A stretch of 64,000 bases of DNA from Curtobacterium sp. VKM Ac-1376 (GCF_015351025.1 NZ_JADKRV010000003.1:124001-188000); one strand, 5' to 3'; counted from the stretch's first letter, positions 51,947-62,924 are shown. The notes: a model not told the origin generated them from the sequence alone. Numbers and translations are program-made.

Positions 51947-54898
51947 CTACTTGGTGTCGGCCGGCAGGGTGAAGAGCTCGCTGAGCTCGGTCTTGCCGTT
52001 CTTGGTCTGCTCGAGGGCGAACCGGAACTCGGTCGCGCCGCGCGAGACGGCCCGGTCGAAGGTCCAGTTGCCCTGGGCGTCGACCTCGAACGTGCCGGGG
52101 ACGATCTGCGTGCCGGTGATGTTGAGCACGCGGTAGCTGGCGCCGGGCTCGCCGGTGCCGGTGAAGGTGTTCACGACGCCGGGGGTGACGGAACGGGTGG
52201 CGACGGTCACCGTCGCGAGGCCGGCGGCCTCGATCGTGAACAGCTCGGACTTCTCGGTCTGGCCGTTCTTGGTCTGCTCGATGACGAAGCGGAAGTTCGA
52301 CGCGCCGTTGGAGACGACGCGGTCGAACGTCCAGTTGCCCTGGGCGTCGACCTCGAAGGTGCCGGGGACGATCTGGGTGCCGGACATGTTCAGCACGCGG
52401 AAGGTCGCACCGGGCTCACCGGTGCCGGTGAAGGTGTTCGAGCGACCCGGGGTGACGCGCTCCGGGGTGGTGACGGTCACCGGGGTGAGTGCCGCGGCGT
52501 CGACGGTGAAGAGCTCGGACTTGGCGGTCTGGCCGTTCTTGGTCTGCTCGATCACGAACCGGAAGTTCGCCGCGCCGTTCGAGACGACGCGGTTGAACGT
52601 CCAGTTGCCCTGGCCGTCGACCTCGAAGGTGCCGGGGACGATCTGCGTGCCGGAGATGTTCAGCACCCGGAAGGTCGCACCGGGCTCGGCCTTGCCCGTG
52701 AAGGTGTTCGAGGCGCCGGGGCGAACCGCGGCCGGACCGGACAGCGTGATCGGGGCCAGCGCGGTGGCGTCGACCGAGAAGAGCTCGGACTTGACGGTCT
52801 GACCGTTCTTGGTCTGCTCGATCACGAACCGGAAGTTCGACGCACCGTTGGAGACGACGCGGTCGAACGTCCAGTTGCCCTGGCCGTCGACCTCGAAGGT
52901 GCCCGGGACGATCTGGGTGCCGGAGACGTTCAGCACCCGGTAGGTCGCACCCGGTTCGGCCGTGCCCGTGAAGGTGTTCGAGCGACCCGGGGTGACCGAT
53001 GCCGGACCGGTCAGCGTGATCGGTGCGAGTTCGGACGAGCCGGCCTCGATCGTCGTCGCGGTGGTGCTGGTGGTGTTGAACGCACCTTCGGTCGCGGTCC
53101 CGGTGAGCTTGGTGGTCATCGGGGACGTCCCCGCCTCGGCGTCCGCCGCGGCCGTGACGTCGATGTTCCACCGCATGAGGGAGTCGGCGGGGAGGTTCCA
53201 CCCGGTGTTGGTCGGGCGGAAGTCGTAGGTGTACTTCGTCCCGTCCTCGGAGCGCTCACCGTTGGTGAGGGTCATCGCGGAGTTCGTCCAGTCGGCCTCA
53301 CCGGGCTTCTTGAACGAGCCGTTGATGGTGCCCTGGCCCTCGGGGAACGTGGTGCCCTCGGGTGCGGTGAACTCGACCTTGCCCTGCGGGCGGCTGATCG
53401 AACCGTTGGTCTTGAAGAGCGACTCCACCGACGTGACGGCGTCACGGTCGAGGGTCACGCCGGTGCCGTCCTGGCCGGTGATCGCGGCGTCGTTGATGAC
53501 GACGTCGAGATCCTTCGAGTCGTGCTCCTCGCCGTCGATCTCCTGCACGACGTGGATCTCGTTCGTGCCACGGTCGAGGCCCTCGACCGTGATGCTCCAC
53601 GCACCGGTCTCGGCGTCCGCCTCGACGCTCTCCTCGCCGATCTTGACCGTCGCACCCGGCGTCGCCGTGCCCGAGATCACCGCGGTCTTCGCCGCGTGGT
53701 CGACCGACGTGATCCGGGCGACGAGGTCCACGACCGCCGTCTCGATCGTGGTCGTCGTCGTGCCCTCGGCCAGGAAGTCACCCTTGCTGCTGGTGCCGGG
53801 CATGGAGAAGTCCATCGCGTCGGAACCAGCGGGGGCATCATCGGCTGCGGTCACGTCGACCATGAAGCGGTACTGCTCGTTTGCACCGTGGTTCGCGGCC
53901 CAGTCGACGTTGAAGGTGATGGTCTCGCCGTCGTTCGAGGGTGAGCCGTTCGTCAGCGGAATCGAGGTGGCGTTCTCCCACCCGGTGTCACCGACCTGGC
54001 GCCACTGGCCCTGCACGGTGGTCTGCTCGTCGAAGGTGGTGCCCTCGGGGGCTTCGAGCGTGACCGTGCCGTCGGTGTTCGTGCGCGCTTCGCGGTTCTC
54101 GACGACGAACGGCACCTTCGTGCTCTCGCCCCGCTCGAGCTCGACCGGTCCCTGGTCGACGCCGACGAGCGTGCCGCCCTCGACGATGGGCGCTGTGACG
54201 GTCTTCTGGTCGACCTGCGCGTTGTTGAACCGCTGCGTCGCGACGAGGGAGTTGGCTCCGACGGAGAGTCCCTCGACGGTCATCGACCAGTTGCCACTCG
54301 AGTTGACGTTGGCGACCTTGCTGCCGATCGTCACTGTGCCGTTCGGAGTCGCCGTGCCCGACACCTCAGCGGTCTTCGCGATGTTGTTCACCTTCGTGAC
54401 CTGCGCGGTCATGCTCACGGAACTCTGACCGGGTCGGGTCACCTGCACGGGCACGCCTTGGGAGCGGATGGTTACTCCGCCATCAATGCCGGCCGCTTGG
54501 ACGTGCGCGACGGAATGGAAGTACAAGGTCCGAGTCTCCCCGCGGGACCAAGCCACGAAGTTGTAACGGCCCGCACCGCTCAGGACCGTGGACGTCGTAC
54601 CTCCGTATCGCGTCACTACGAGGTAGCAGGAGATGTACTCGCCCGTGCACCGTGGCGTTCCGTAGAACGTGACGCCGTTATCGTCGGCGCCTCTGGCGCC
54701 GTACCCGGTCGGCTCCAACGGAGAACCCTGCACGTTGACTCCGATGGCGCTCTGCGCCTGCTGTCGGGACACGTCCGGAGCCGATTCTGCGAAGGCAACC
54801 GGCGCGCCGAAAGAGAGGCCGGAGGCGATGGTGGCTGCGACCAAACCGGCGGCACCCATGGACTTGAGAGCAGTCGATGCCCTCTTTTTGTGAGACAT
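51947..54898 (-). CDS. Secreted multidomain protein with four C-terminal ~90-residue repeats
   Basis: Protein of 983 residues. A signal peptide (KKRASTALKSMGAAGLVAA..., likely cleaved after about residue 38 at VAFA-ES) is followed by several Ig-like/bacterial adhesin-like modules (ISGTATPGATVKIG, VEGLDRGTNEI) and then four near-identical 90-residue repeats containing RVLN-SGTQIVPGTFEVD and NWTFDRVVSNGA. No LPXTG anchor or C-terminal TM. Probably a cell-surface or matrix protein. ATG 54898 fits GAAAG at 6 nt; an ATG at 54904 is the alternative. The same repeat occurs in the genes at 59348 and 62925. Confidence 0.85.
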   Translation of the reverse strand: MSHKKRASTALKSMGAAGLVAATIASGLSFGAPVAFAESAPDVSRQQAQSAIGVNVQGSPLEPTGYGARGADDNGVTFYGTPRCTGEYISCYLVVTRYGGTTSTVLSGAGRYNFVAWSRGETRTLYFHSVAHVQAAGIDGGVTIRSQGVPVQVTRPGQSSVSMTAQVTKVNNIAKTAEVSGTATPNGTVTIGSKVANVNSSGNWSMTVEGLSVGANSLVATQRFNNAQVDQKTVTAPIVEGGTLVGVDQGPVELERGESTKVPFVVENREARTNTDGTVTLEAPEGTTFDEQTTVQGQWRQVGDTGWENATSIPLTNGSPSNDGETITFNVDWAANHGANEQYRFMVDVTAADDAPAGSDAMDFSMPGTSSKGDFLAEGTTTTTIETAVVDLVARITSVDHAAKTAVISGTATPGATVKIGEESVEADAETGAWSITVEGLDRGTNEIHVVQEIDGEEHDSKDLDVVINDAAITGQDGTGVTLDRDAVTSVESLFKTNGSISRPQGKVEFTAPEGTTFPEGQGTINGSFKKPGEADWTNSAMTLTNGERSEDGTKYTYDFRPTNTGWNLPADSLMRWNIDVTAAADAEAGTSPMTTKLTGTATEGAFNTTSTTATTIEAGSSELAPITLTGPASVTPGRSNTFTGTAEPGATYRVLNVSGTQIVPGTFEVDGQGNWTFDRVVSNGASNFRFVIEQTKNGQTVKSELFSVDATALAPITLSGPAAVRPGASNTFTGKAEPGATFRVLNISGTQIVPGTFEVDGQGNWTFNRVVSNGAANFRFVIEQTKNGQTAKSELFTVDAAALTPVTVTTPERVTPGRSNTFTGTGEPGATFRVLNMSGTQIVPGTFEVDAQGNWTFDRVVSNGASNFRFVIEQTKNGQTEKSELFTIEAAGLATVTVATRSVTPGVVNTFTGTGEPGASYRVLNITGTQIVPGTFEVDAQGNWTFDRAVSRGATEFRFALEQTKNGKTELSELFTLPADTK
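51950..53029 (-). repeat. Four tandem 270-bp protein-coding repeats
   Basis: Units at 52760-53029, 52490-52759, 52220-52489 and 51950-52219 (N- to C-terminal order), each 90 codons. They are highly similar in protein (shared RVLN, SGTQIVPGT, EQTKNG) and in DNA, while positions 1-12 and 85-90 of each unit vary. Confidence 0.9.
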
Positions 54899-55043
54899 GT
54901 GCATCTTTCAGGACAGGCCGCAGTGCGCGGCTGTGCGGGAAGGGGCACGCCCGTCGACAGACTCCGACGGCGCATGTGTATTCCGAATATCACGTGAAAT
55001 ACCAACATGCGACGTGCTAGCGCTCCAGCTCGGACGCCTGTGA

Positions 55044-55064
55044 GTTGAGTGGGATTGGCGCAAG
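55044..55064 (+). promoter_or_regulatory. HAIR-like HspR operator 1
   Basis: GTTGAGT-N7-GCGCAAG, compared with the HAIR consensus CTTGAGT-N7-ACTCAAG (6 of 7 and 5 of 7). It lies 15 bp before the dnaK -35. Confidence 0.65.
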
Positions 55065-55079
55065 TTCCCCGTCCCGAAG

Positions 55080-55107
55080 TTGACTCCAAGCAGCTCAGGA
55101 GTAGAGT
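55080..55107 (+). promoter_or_regulatory. dnaK operon promoter
   Basis: -35 TTGACT (55080-55085), 16-bp spacer, -10 TAGAGT (55102-55107), flanked by two HAIR-like sites. The gap of 264 bp before dnaK holds only these elements and the promoter region of the opposite gene. Confidence 0.7.
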
Positions 55108-55126
55108 TGAGTCCATCGGACGCAAG
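55106..55126 (+). promoter_or_regulatory. HAIR-like HspR operator 2
   Basis: GTTGAGT-N7-ACGCAAG matches the HAIR consensus in 6 of 7 on each side. It overlaps the -10 and start-site region of dnaK, the position expected for repression. Confidence 0.75.
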
Positions 55127-55162
55127 TCCAACGACTTCCCCCCAACGCAAGAGGAGCAACAC

Positions 55163-57028
<1,866 letters not shown>

Positions 57029-57030
57029 CG

Positions 57031-57702
57031 ATGACGGATCCCAAGGACAACGCGCCGAACGAGCCTGTGCCTGAAGACCCGCAGCCCCAGGTCGAGGGCG
57101 ACGCCACGAACGCGGCCGAGCCCGAGGACCTCATCGAGGCGGAGGGGCCCGACGTCGAAGTCCCGACGGACGGCCCCGCCGCCGGGGGTCCGGCTGCGGC
57201 AGCGAACGACCTCTCCCCGGAGGACGAAGCGCTGCTCGCCGATGCCGCCCGTGGCATCGCGGAGGACAAGCTGACCACCGAAGACCGCGACCTGCTCGCC
57301 GAGATGCGTGCGGACATGCTCCGTGCGCAGGCCGAGCTGGTGAACTTCCGGAAGCGCGTCGAGCGTGACCGTGAGGCCAACCGCGAGGTCGCCATCGCCG
57401 AAGTGGTGCGGGCCCTGCTGCCTGCGCTCGACGACCTCACCCGGGCCGAGGCCCACGGTGACCTCGCCGAGGGCCCGATGCAGGTCATCGGCCAGAAGAT
57501 CCGCGGCGGCTTCGACAAGTTCAAGCTCGTGCAGATCGGCGAGAAGGGCGAGGCGTTCGACCCGAACATCCACGAGGCGATCGTCCAGCTCCCCACCCCG
57601 GGTGCCACCGGACAGACCGTCGCGGACGTCGTCGAGCCGGGCTACAAGCTCGGTGAGCGCGTCCTCCGCGCGGCCAAGGTCGCGGTGGCGGTCCCGGCCT
57701 GA
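57031..57702 (+). CDS. grpE: Nucleotide exchange factor GrpE
   Basis: Protein of 223 residues. The N-terminal ~70 residues are acidic and disordered, then a long coiled coil (LLAEMRADMLRAQAELVNFRKRVERDREANRE) and a C-terminal beta domain ending GYKLGERVLRAAKVAVA, the usual GrpE signature. It replaces ADP on DnaK. It starts 2 bp after dnaK. Confidence 0.96.
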   Translation: MTDPKDNAPNEPVPEDPQPQVEGDATNAAEPEDLIEAEGPDVEVPTDGPAAGGPAAAANDLSPEDEALLADAARGIAEDKLTTEDRDLLAEMRADMLRAQAELVNFRKRVERDREANREVAIAEVVRALLPALDDLTRAEAHGDLAEGPMQVIGQKIRGGFDKFKLVQIGEKGEAFDPNIHEAIVQLPTPGATGQTVADVVEPGYKLGERVLRAAKVAVAVPA

Positions 57703-57745
57703 GCCGGGGCACCTCGTGACGATGACTGAAGAAGGCAGGTGATCC

Positions 57746-58747
57746 ATGGCCAGTCAGGATTGGTTCGACAAGGACTTCTACAAGGTCCTCGGCGTGTCCA
57801 AGGACGCCTCCGACGCCGAGCTGAAGAAGACGTACCGGAAGCTCGCACGGCAGTTCCACCCGGACTCCAACCCGGGTGACGCCGCCGCCGAGAACCGCTT
57901 CAAGGAGATCAGCGAGGCCTACTCGGTGCTCTCCGACAAGGAGCAGCGGCAGGAGTACGACCAGGTCCGTGCCATGGGCTCCGGCGCCCGTTTCACGGCG
58001 GGCGGCGGGGGCCAGGGCGGCTTCGAGGACGTCTTCGGCGGGATGTTCGGGCAGCAGGGCGGCGGCGGACAACGTGTCCGCTTCGGCCAGGGTGGCGCCG
58101 GTGGTGCTGGCGGCTTCGAGGACATCTTGGGTGGCATGTTCGGTGGAGGCGGCTTCGGCCAGAACTCCGGTGGCTACCGCGGGTTCGGCGGACCGACCAA
58201 GGGTCGCGACGTCACGGCGTCGACGACGCTCGACTTCACGACCGCGATCACCGGCGACACCGTCAAGCTGTCGCAGGGCAACGGTCGCCCGGTGAACGTC
58301 CGCATCCCCGCGGGGGTCGCGGACGGGCAGAAGATCCGGCTGCGCGGTCGGGGCGAGCCCTCACCCGACGGCGGGGAGGCCGGTGACCTGGTGGTCGCCG
58401 TGTCGGTGCGCAAGCACCCGGTCTTCGAGCGCGACGGGCTCAACCTCCGCGTGGACGTCCCGGTGACGTTCACCGAGGCGGCGCTCGGCGCGACGATCGA
58501 GGTCCCGACGCTCGGCGGCTCGCCCGTCAAGCTCAAGGTCGCCCCCGGCACACCGTCGGGCCGCGTCCTGCGCGTCAAGGGCCGCGGCGTCACGACGAAG
58601 AACGGCACGGGCGATCTGCTCGCGACCGTCCAGGTCGCGGTGCCGTCGCACCTGTCCGACAAGCAGCGCGAGGCCGTCGAGGCACTCGCGGCCGCGCTGC
58701 CCGACGAGAACCCCCGCGAGGACCTCCTCGCCAAGGCACGCGACTAG
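57746..58747 (+). CDS. dnaJ: DnaJ-type co-chaperone without zinc finger
   Basis: J-domain protein of 333 residues. The J domain has HPD at about residues 38-40 and is followed by a Gly/Phe-rich region (~100-145) and two C-terminal beta domains, with no CXXCXGXG repeats, so it is a type II (CbpA-like) J protein despite its place in the dnaK operon. It stimulates DnaK ATPase and delivers substrates. It lies 43 bp after grpE. Confidence 0.93.
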   Translation: MASQDWFDKDFYKVLGVSKDASDAELKKTYRKLARQFHPDSNPGDAAAENRFKEISEAYSVLSDKEQRQEYDQVRAMGSGARFTAGGGGQGGFEDVFGGMFGQQGGGGQRVRFGQGGAGGAGGFEDILGGMFGGGGFGQNSGGYRGFGGPTKGRDVTASTTLDFTTAITGDTVKLSQGNGRPVNVRIPAGVADGQKIRLRGRGEPSPDGGEAGDLVVAVSVRKHPVFERDGLNLRVDVPVTFTEAALGATIEVPTLGGSPVKLKVAPGTPSGRVLRVKGRGVTTKNGTGDLLATVQVAVPSHLSDKQREAVEALAAALPDENPREDLLAKARD

Positions 58748-58775
58748 CGCGCACGCGACAACCACGATCAACCCG

Positions 58776-58826
58776 GCCTGGAGGAACGGCGCGGCTTCCT
58801 GACGAACGCTCGCCGTTCCTCCAGGC
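58776..58826 (+). terminator. Hairpin between dnaJ and hspR
   Basis: 16-bp arms GCCTGGAGGAACGGCG (58776-58791) and 58811-58826 around a 19-nt loop. It could attenuate read-through from dnaKJ into hspR. Confidence 0.6.
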
Positions 58827-58865
58827 TGGTTTCCACCCCACGCGGACGACGGAAAGGAACACGCC

Positions 58866-59285
58866 ATGACCGACATGGACGAGAACTCGCCCGTCTTCGC
58901 GATCGCGGTCGCGGCGGAGCTCGCGGAGATGCACCCCCAGACGCTGCGGCAGTACGACCGGCTCGGCTTGGTCGTGCCGGGTCGTACCCGCGGCGGTTCC
59001 CGCCGCTACTCGATGCGGGACGTCGCGCAGCTGCGCGAGATCGCGCGACTCGGTTCCGAAGGGGTGTCGCTGGAGGGGATCCGGCGCGTGCTCGACCTGG
59101 AGAACGAGAACAAGGCGCTCCGCGACCGGGTGCGCGAGCTCGAGTCGGCGCTGGCCGACCAACTCATCAACCGGCCCGGTGCGCGCGTGTTCGCCGCCAC
59201 TGCGAGTGGTGCTGCCATCTCGCTGAAGGCGGGGTCGCGTCCGCAGCGGAACACGCAGATCGTGCTGTACCGCGGGCCGCGCTGA
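58866..59285 (+). CDS. hspR: Heat-shock repressor HspR (MerR family)
   Basis: Regulator of 139 residues. It has an N-terminal MerR HTH (AIAVAAELAEMHPQTLRQYDRLGLVVPGRTRGGSRRYSMRDV, split by function), a coiled-coil helix (LENENKALRDRVRELE) and a short basic C-terminus. It is known to bind HAIR sites, with DnaK as corepressor in Streptomyces; two such sites lie before dnaK. ATG 58866 has AAAGGA. It is the last gene of the operon. Confidence 0.92.
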   Translation: MTDMDENSPVFAIAVAAELAEMHPQTLRQYDRLGLVVPGRTRGGSRRYSMRDVAQLREIARLGSEGVSLEGIRRVLDLENENKALRDRVRELESALADQLINRPGARVFAATASGAAISLKAGSRPQRNTQIVLYRGPR

Positions 59286-59295
59286 CCGTTGCCGT

Positions 59296-59335
59296 ACGAC
59301 GATGCCCCGGACCGATCGGTCCGGGGCATCGTCGT
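59296..59335. terminator. Perfect 40-bp palindrome between converging genes
   Basis: ACGACGATGCCCCGGACCGA (59296-59315) and its exact complement (59316-59335) with no spacer. Bidirectional terminator for hspR and the converging secreted protein gene. Confidence 0.85.
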
Positions 59336-59347
59336 GTCAGGGGTGCG

Positions 59348-61273
59348 TCAGCGGGTGTTCGCGTAGACCGTGAAGAGCGAGGTCGTGTACGCCGATCCGG
59401 AGACCGACACCGCGAACTTGAAGTCGATCTTCATCGCGCCCCGGGAGACCGCGCGTTCGAAGCTCCAGGTGCCCTCGGGGGTGACGGTCACCGTCTCGGG
59501 CACGATCTGGGTGCCCGAGGCGTTCAGCACCGTCAGGGTCGCTCCGGCCGGGCCGGTTCCCTCGAAGGTGTTCACCGCGCCTGGGTCGACGGCCCGGGTG
59601 GAGAGCTCGATCGGTGCGAAGCCCTGGTTGGCGTTCAGGCTGAAGACCTCGGACTGCTCCGGTCCCTGGTCGCCCTTCGTCTGCTCGATGACGAATTCGA
59701 ACTTCGTCGCGCCGCTCGTGACCACCCGTTCGAAGGACCAGTTGCCGTCGTCGTCGACCTCGAGCGTGCCCGGGACGATCTGCGTGCCGGACGCGTTCAG
59801 GACCCGGTAGGTCGCGCCGGGTTCACCGGTACCGGAGATCCGGTTCGAGACGCCGGGGGTGACGGTCTCCGGAGCGGTCACGCGGACCGGCGTGAGACGT
59901 CCGCTCTCGCCGGGGTTGATCATCACGTCCGCGGTGGTCGTGTTCGCCCCCTTCGAGCCCTGGACGACGCGCAGCACGTGCTCGGCACGGTCGAGGTCGT
60001 CGGTGTCGACGAACCAGCGGCCGCTGGGCAGGACGCCCTCGGCGCTACGGCCGACGACACGCTCGCCGTCGGCTGTCACCTCGCGGACCTCGACTGACGA
60101 GCCGGGCTCGCCGGTGCCGGCCATCGCGACTGGTCCACCGGCGTGAGCCGTGCCGTCCTCAGGGGTGGTGATGCTGACGGCAGCGCCGTAGTCGACGTCG
60201 CGCGTGACCTCGTTCGCGGTGTCCCGCACGCCTTCGATGAACTGTGCGGCCGTGACGCGGAGCGCGCCGCCAGCGTTCGGCGCCGGGATCGTGGTCTCCC
60301 AGGTGCCGTCGGTCTCCGCGGTGACGGTCTCGCCCAGTTGCGCGCCGGTGCTGTCGAAGAGCTGCACGTCAGCGCCGGCCTGCGCGGTACCGCTGGCCGT
60401 GACCGGGGCGGTCAGGTCGCCGGGAGCGAAGGTGGCCTCGAAGGTCAGGGGAGCCGCGGTCAGCGTCACCTCGAGCGCCGTCGAACCGGTCCGCTCCGTG
60501 CCCTCGTACTGCTCGAGTGACAGTGTGCTCGTGCCGAGCGGGAGGTTGGTGACGCGAGCCGTCCAGCGGCCGTCCGGCCCCACCTCACGCGGGTTGCGCT
60601 CGTCGATGAGGACCGTGGCACCCGGGGTGCCCGTGCCGGAGATCTGGGCGCTCCTGGTCGCGACGTCGGTCGAGTCGACGCGAGCGGAGAACGAGGGTGT
60701 GAAGTCCTCGGTGTTCGGCAACCGGTCCGCCACGTTCTGCGACTGGAGCCGCATCACCCGGTCGGTGTTGAACAGACCGAGGAACCCGCGGTTGTACGTT
60801 GACTGCAGCCCGGTCCCGATCGGGTTGTTCGAGCCGGTGTTCTCGGCCGTGCGGAACCGCTGCTTGGCATCGCCGTCGACGCACGTCTCGAGCGTGACGG
60901 GCGAGTAGCTCGTGATCGACGCGGTCGTCGCCGTCAGGCAGAGGTCGGGGGCCGAGAGTGGGCGGACGGTCGTGACCGCGCCCGGTGCCGGGATCGACCA
61001 CCGGACGGCCGCCGCCCGAGCTGCCGCGAGCGTCGAGGCGCGGTTCGCCGGGATCTCCTCGCCCGCACCGGCTGCCGACGGAGCGCCGAACGTCGGAGTC
61101 GACGGATCACCAGCGAACGCCGAGGTCTCGGTGACCAGCGGGCCGACGAGGGTCCGTTCGGACTCGTCCGCGGTGGCAGCGGCGGCGGGGGACAGCCCGG
61201 CCGCCGCCGCGATCGTCAGGGCGGTCAAGCCGGCAGCCGTGAGGGCTGCGCTCCTGCGGGGGTTTCTCGTCAT
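59348..61273 (-). CDS. Secreted protein with ricin-like segment and two C-terminal repeats
   Basis: Protein of 641 residues with a signal peptide (residues ~1-32, AAAA-TADESE). Near residue 108 a DLCLT...LETCVDGDAKQRF stretch resembles a ricin-B lectin (beta-trefoil) module. Several Ig-like modules follow (ISGTGTPGATVLID, MAGTGEPGSSVEVRE). The last ~180 residues are two diverged copies of the RVLNASGTQIVPGT repeat. No anchor motif. Likely binds sugar at the surface. Its closest relatives here are the genes at 51947 and 62925. Confidence 0.8.
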   Translation of the reverse strand: MTRNPRRSAALTAAGLTALTIAAAAGLSPAAAATADESERTLVGPLVTETSAFAGDPSTPTFGAPSAAGAGEEIPANRASTLAAARAAAVRWSIPAPGAVTTVRPLSAPDLCLTATTASITSYSPVTLETCVDGDAKQRFRTAENTGSNNPIGTGLQSTYNRGFLGLFNTDRVMRLQSQNVADRLPNTEDFTPSFSARVDSTDVATRSAQISGTGTPGATVLIDERNPREVGPDGRWTARVTNLPLGTSTLSLEQYEGTERTGSTALEVTLTAAPLTFEATFAPGDLTAPVTASGTAQAGADVQLFDSTGAQLGETVTAETDGTWETTIPAPNAGGALRVTAAQFIEGVRDTANEVTRDVDYGAAVSITTPEDGTAHAGGPVAMAGTGEPGSSVEVREVTADGERVVGRSAEGVLPSGRWFVDTDDLDRAEHVLRVVQGSKGANTTTADVMINPGESGRLTPVRVTAPETVTPGVSNRISGTGEPGATYRVLNASGTQIVPGTLEVDDDGNWSFERVVTSGATKFEFVIEQTKGDQGPEQSEVFSLNANQGFAPIELSTRAVDPGAVNTFEGTGPAGATLTVLNASGTQIVPETVTVTPEGTWSFERAVSRGAMKIDFKFAVSVSGSAYTTSLFTVYANTR

Positions 61274-61426
61274 CGATGTCTCTCTCTCGTCTCTGAGGGC
61301 GGCCGGTCGGTGCCGATCCGCATCCGGTCGACCCGGATCGAACGCAACATATCAGAACTGAAAAGCAATCGACTATTCGGTAATGCGAAATAGAGAATGC
61401 ACTCGCGGATCTGAAATACGGCACTC

Positions 61427-61455
61427 TGGACACATCGGCATCATGACCGTAGAGT
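61427..61455 (+). promoter_or_regulatory. Promoter of beta-helix paralogue 2
   Basis: -35 TGGACA (61427-61432), 17-bp spacer, -10 TAGAGT (61450-61455). The 230-bp gap between this gene and the divergent secreted protein is unusually AT-rich around 61345-61425. Confidence 0.6.
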
Positions 61456-61503
61456 CGCGTGGACACGGGCTGAGCGGGTGCCTCGCCGGGTGGGGAGCAG
61501 AGC

Positions 61504-62859
61504 TTGAACGGCCACGGATTCGCAGCGCGACCGGTTCGTCGGCGGACCCTGTTCGCTGCGGGGGTCGGAGTGGCCGGGGTGGTCGCGGCCGTCGTCATGC
61601 GGCGGGGTCCTGTCCCCACCGAGGCCGCCGACGACCTCGACGGTGACGCCCTGCAGGACGCGCTCGATGTCGTCCCCGACGGAGGTGAGCTGGTGATCAC
61701 TCGCGCGTGGACGCGCTCCCGAAGTCTGGTCGTGCGCCGACCGCTCCGGATCCGGTTCGCCGGCGCGGGGGCGATCCGGATGGTGACCGACTCGACCGCG
61801 ATCCTGGTCGAGACTTCGAGCGTCGAGATCGTCGACGCCGTCCTGTCAGGGATCGGTGCCGACAGCGGTGGTGGGAGCCATGGCATCGCGGTCATCGGAC
61901 CGCGGAAGACCCCGCTGCACGGGATCACGATCCGCGGCGGCCGGTTCCAGGACATTGCCCACGACGGTGTCCACCTGGAGTACTGCGATCGGTTCCGGGT
62001 CTCCGGCACGAGGATGCAACGGCTGGGCTACGCGGGCATCCTCGGGATCGGGGTCGTGGACGGAACGATCGACGCGAACTCGGTGAGCGACGTCCGACAG
62101 CCAGGTGACCGGGTGAACTCGTACGGCATCACCCTCACACGGGACGCGCGGGCGGCCCCTGCTCAGACGCGGCGGTCCGCTCGGATCCGTGTCCTCCGCA
62201 ACCGGATCTCAGGCGTTCCCGAGTGGGAGGGCATCGACACCCATGCCGGCGAGGACATCGAGATCCGCGGCAACGTCGTGAGCGGCTGTCGGGTGGGCAT
62301 CGCCGCGGTCCCCTCGAAGGACCCGGCCGACCGGAACCAGACCAGCGTGGCACCGATCGGCCTGACGATCGCCGACAACACCGTCACACGAGCGCCTGGC
62401 CTCGCTCCCGGATCGGCCATCCTCGTCAGTGGTGCCGGCACGACCGTGGGATCGACTCGGCCGCGCGCCACGGGGAAAGTCGCCGGCAACGTGCTGACGG
62501 GTGGTGGTGGCGCCGAGGGTGAGGGCGGCATCCTCGTCAAGCTCACGCGGGGCATGACGATCGAGGGCAACCGGCTCGAGGCGAGCGTCGACAACGGGAT
62601 CTGTCTCGCGCACTCGAACGCGTCGGTCTCCGTCCGGGCCAACCGGGTGAACGGTGTGACCGGCGACGGGGTCGGCGTGAACGTCCGTGAGGGTGCGAAC
62701 GACGGGGTGATCAGCGGGAACCGCTTCGGTTCCAGCAGGCCGGCGTTGGTCGTGGCCGTCCGGTTCGGTGCCCGGGGCAACCGCTTCCGGGTGTCCGGCA
62801 ACTCGTGGGCCAACGCGCGCGTCCGACTCGCCCGTGGCGGGGCCGTCATCACCAGCTGA
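61504..62859 (+). CDS. Exported right-handed parallel beta-helix protein (paralogue 2)
   Basis: Protein of 451 residues, Tat-type N-terminus (VRRRTLFAAGVGVAGVVAAVV) and beta-helix rungs as in the gene at 43845: HDGVHLEYCDRFRVSGTRM, then WEGIDTHAGEDIEIRGN and CRVGIAAVPSKD. The paralogues match along their whole length apart from their N-termini. TTG 61504 has GGGGAG upstream. It lies between two secreted repeat-protein genes. Enzymatic activity unknown; an uncharged Asn/Gly-rich helix face could bind a polysaccharide. Confidence 0.85.
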   Translation: MNGHGFAARPVRRRTLFAAGVGVAGVVAAVVMRRGPVPTEAADDLDGDALQDALDVVPDGGELVITRAWTRSRSLVVRRPLRIRFAGAGAIRMVTDSTAILVETSSVEIVDAVLSGIGADSGGGSHGIAVIGPRKTPLHGITIRGGRFQDIAHDGVHLEYCDRFRVSGTRMQRLGYAGILGIGVVDGTIDANSVSDVRQPGDRVNSYGITLTRDARAAPAQTRRSARIRVLRNRISGVPEWEGIDTHAGEDIEIRGNVVSGCRVGIAAVPSKDPADRNQTSVAPIGLTIADNTVTRAPGLAPGSAILVSGAGTTVGSTRPRATGKVAGNVLTGGGGAEGEGGILVKLTRGMTIEGNRLEASVDNGICLAHSNASVSVRANRVNGVTGDGVGVNVREGANDGVISGNRFGSSRPALVVAVRFGARGNRFRVSGNSWANARVRLARGGAVITS

Positions 62860-62871
62860 GGCGGAACGAGG

Positions 62872-62905
62872 GATGCCCCCGGGGCCATGCGGTCCCGGGG
62901 GCATC
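62872..62905. terminator. Hairpin between converging genes
   Basis: 12-bp arms GATGCCCCCGGG (62872-62883) and 62894-62905, continuing with one mismatch. Confidence 0.7.
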
Positions 62906-62924
62906 GATCGAGTGCGGTACCGCC

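Noticed and set aside
51950-51967. C-terminal LPADTK of the four-repeat protein as a sortase motif
   Set aside because: It is not LPXTG, and no TM helix or basic tail follows; the sister proteins lack it.
51905-53944. 679-codon plus-strand frame over the secreted repeat protein gene, itself looking repetitive
   Set aside because: Its repeats are only the antisense image of the real 90-residue repeats; the minus strand has a signal peptide and Ig-like modules.
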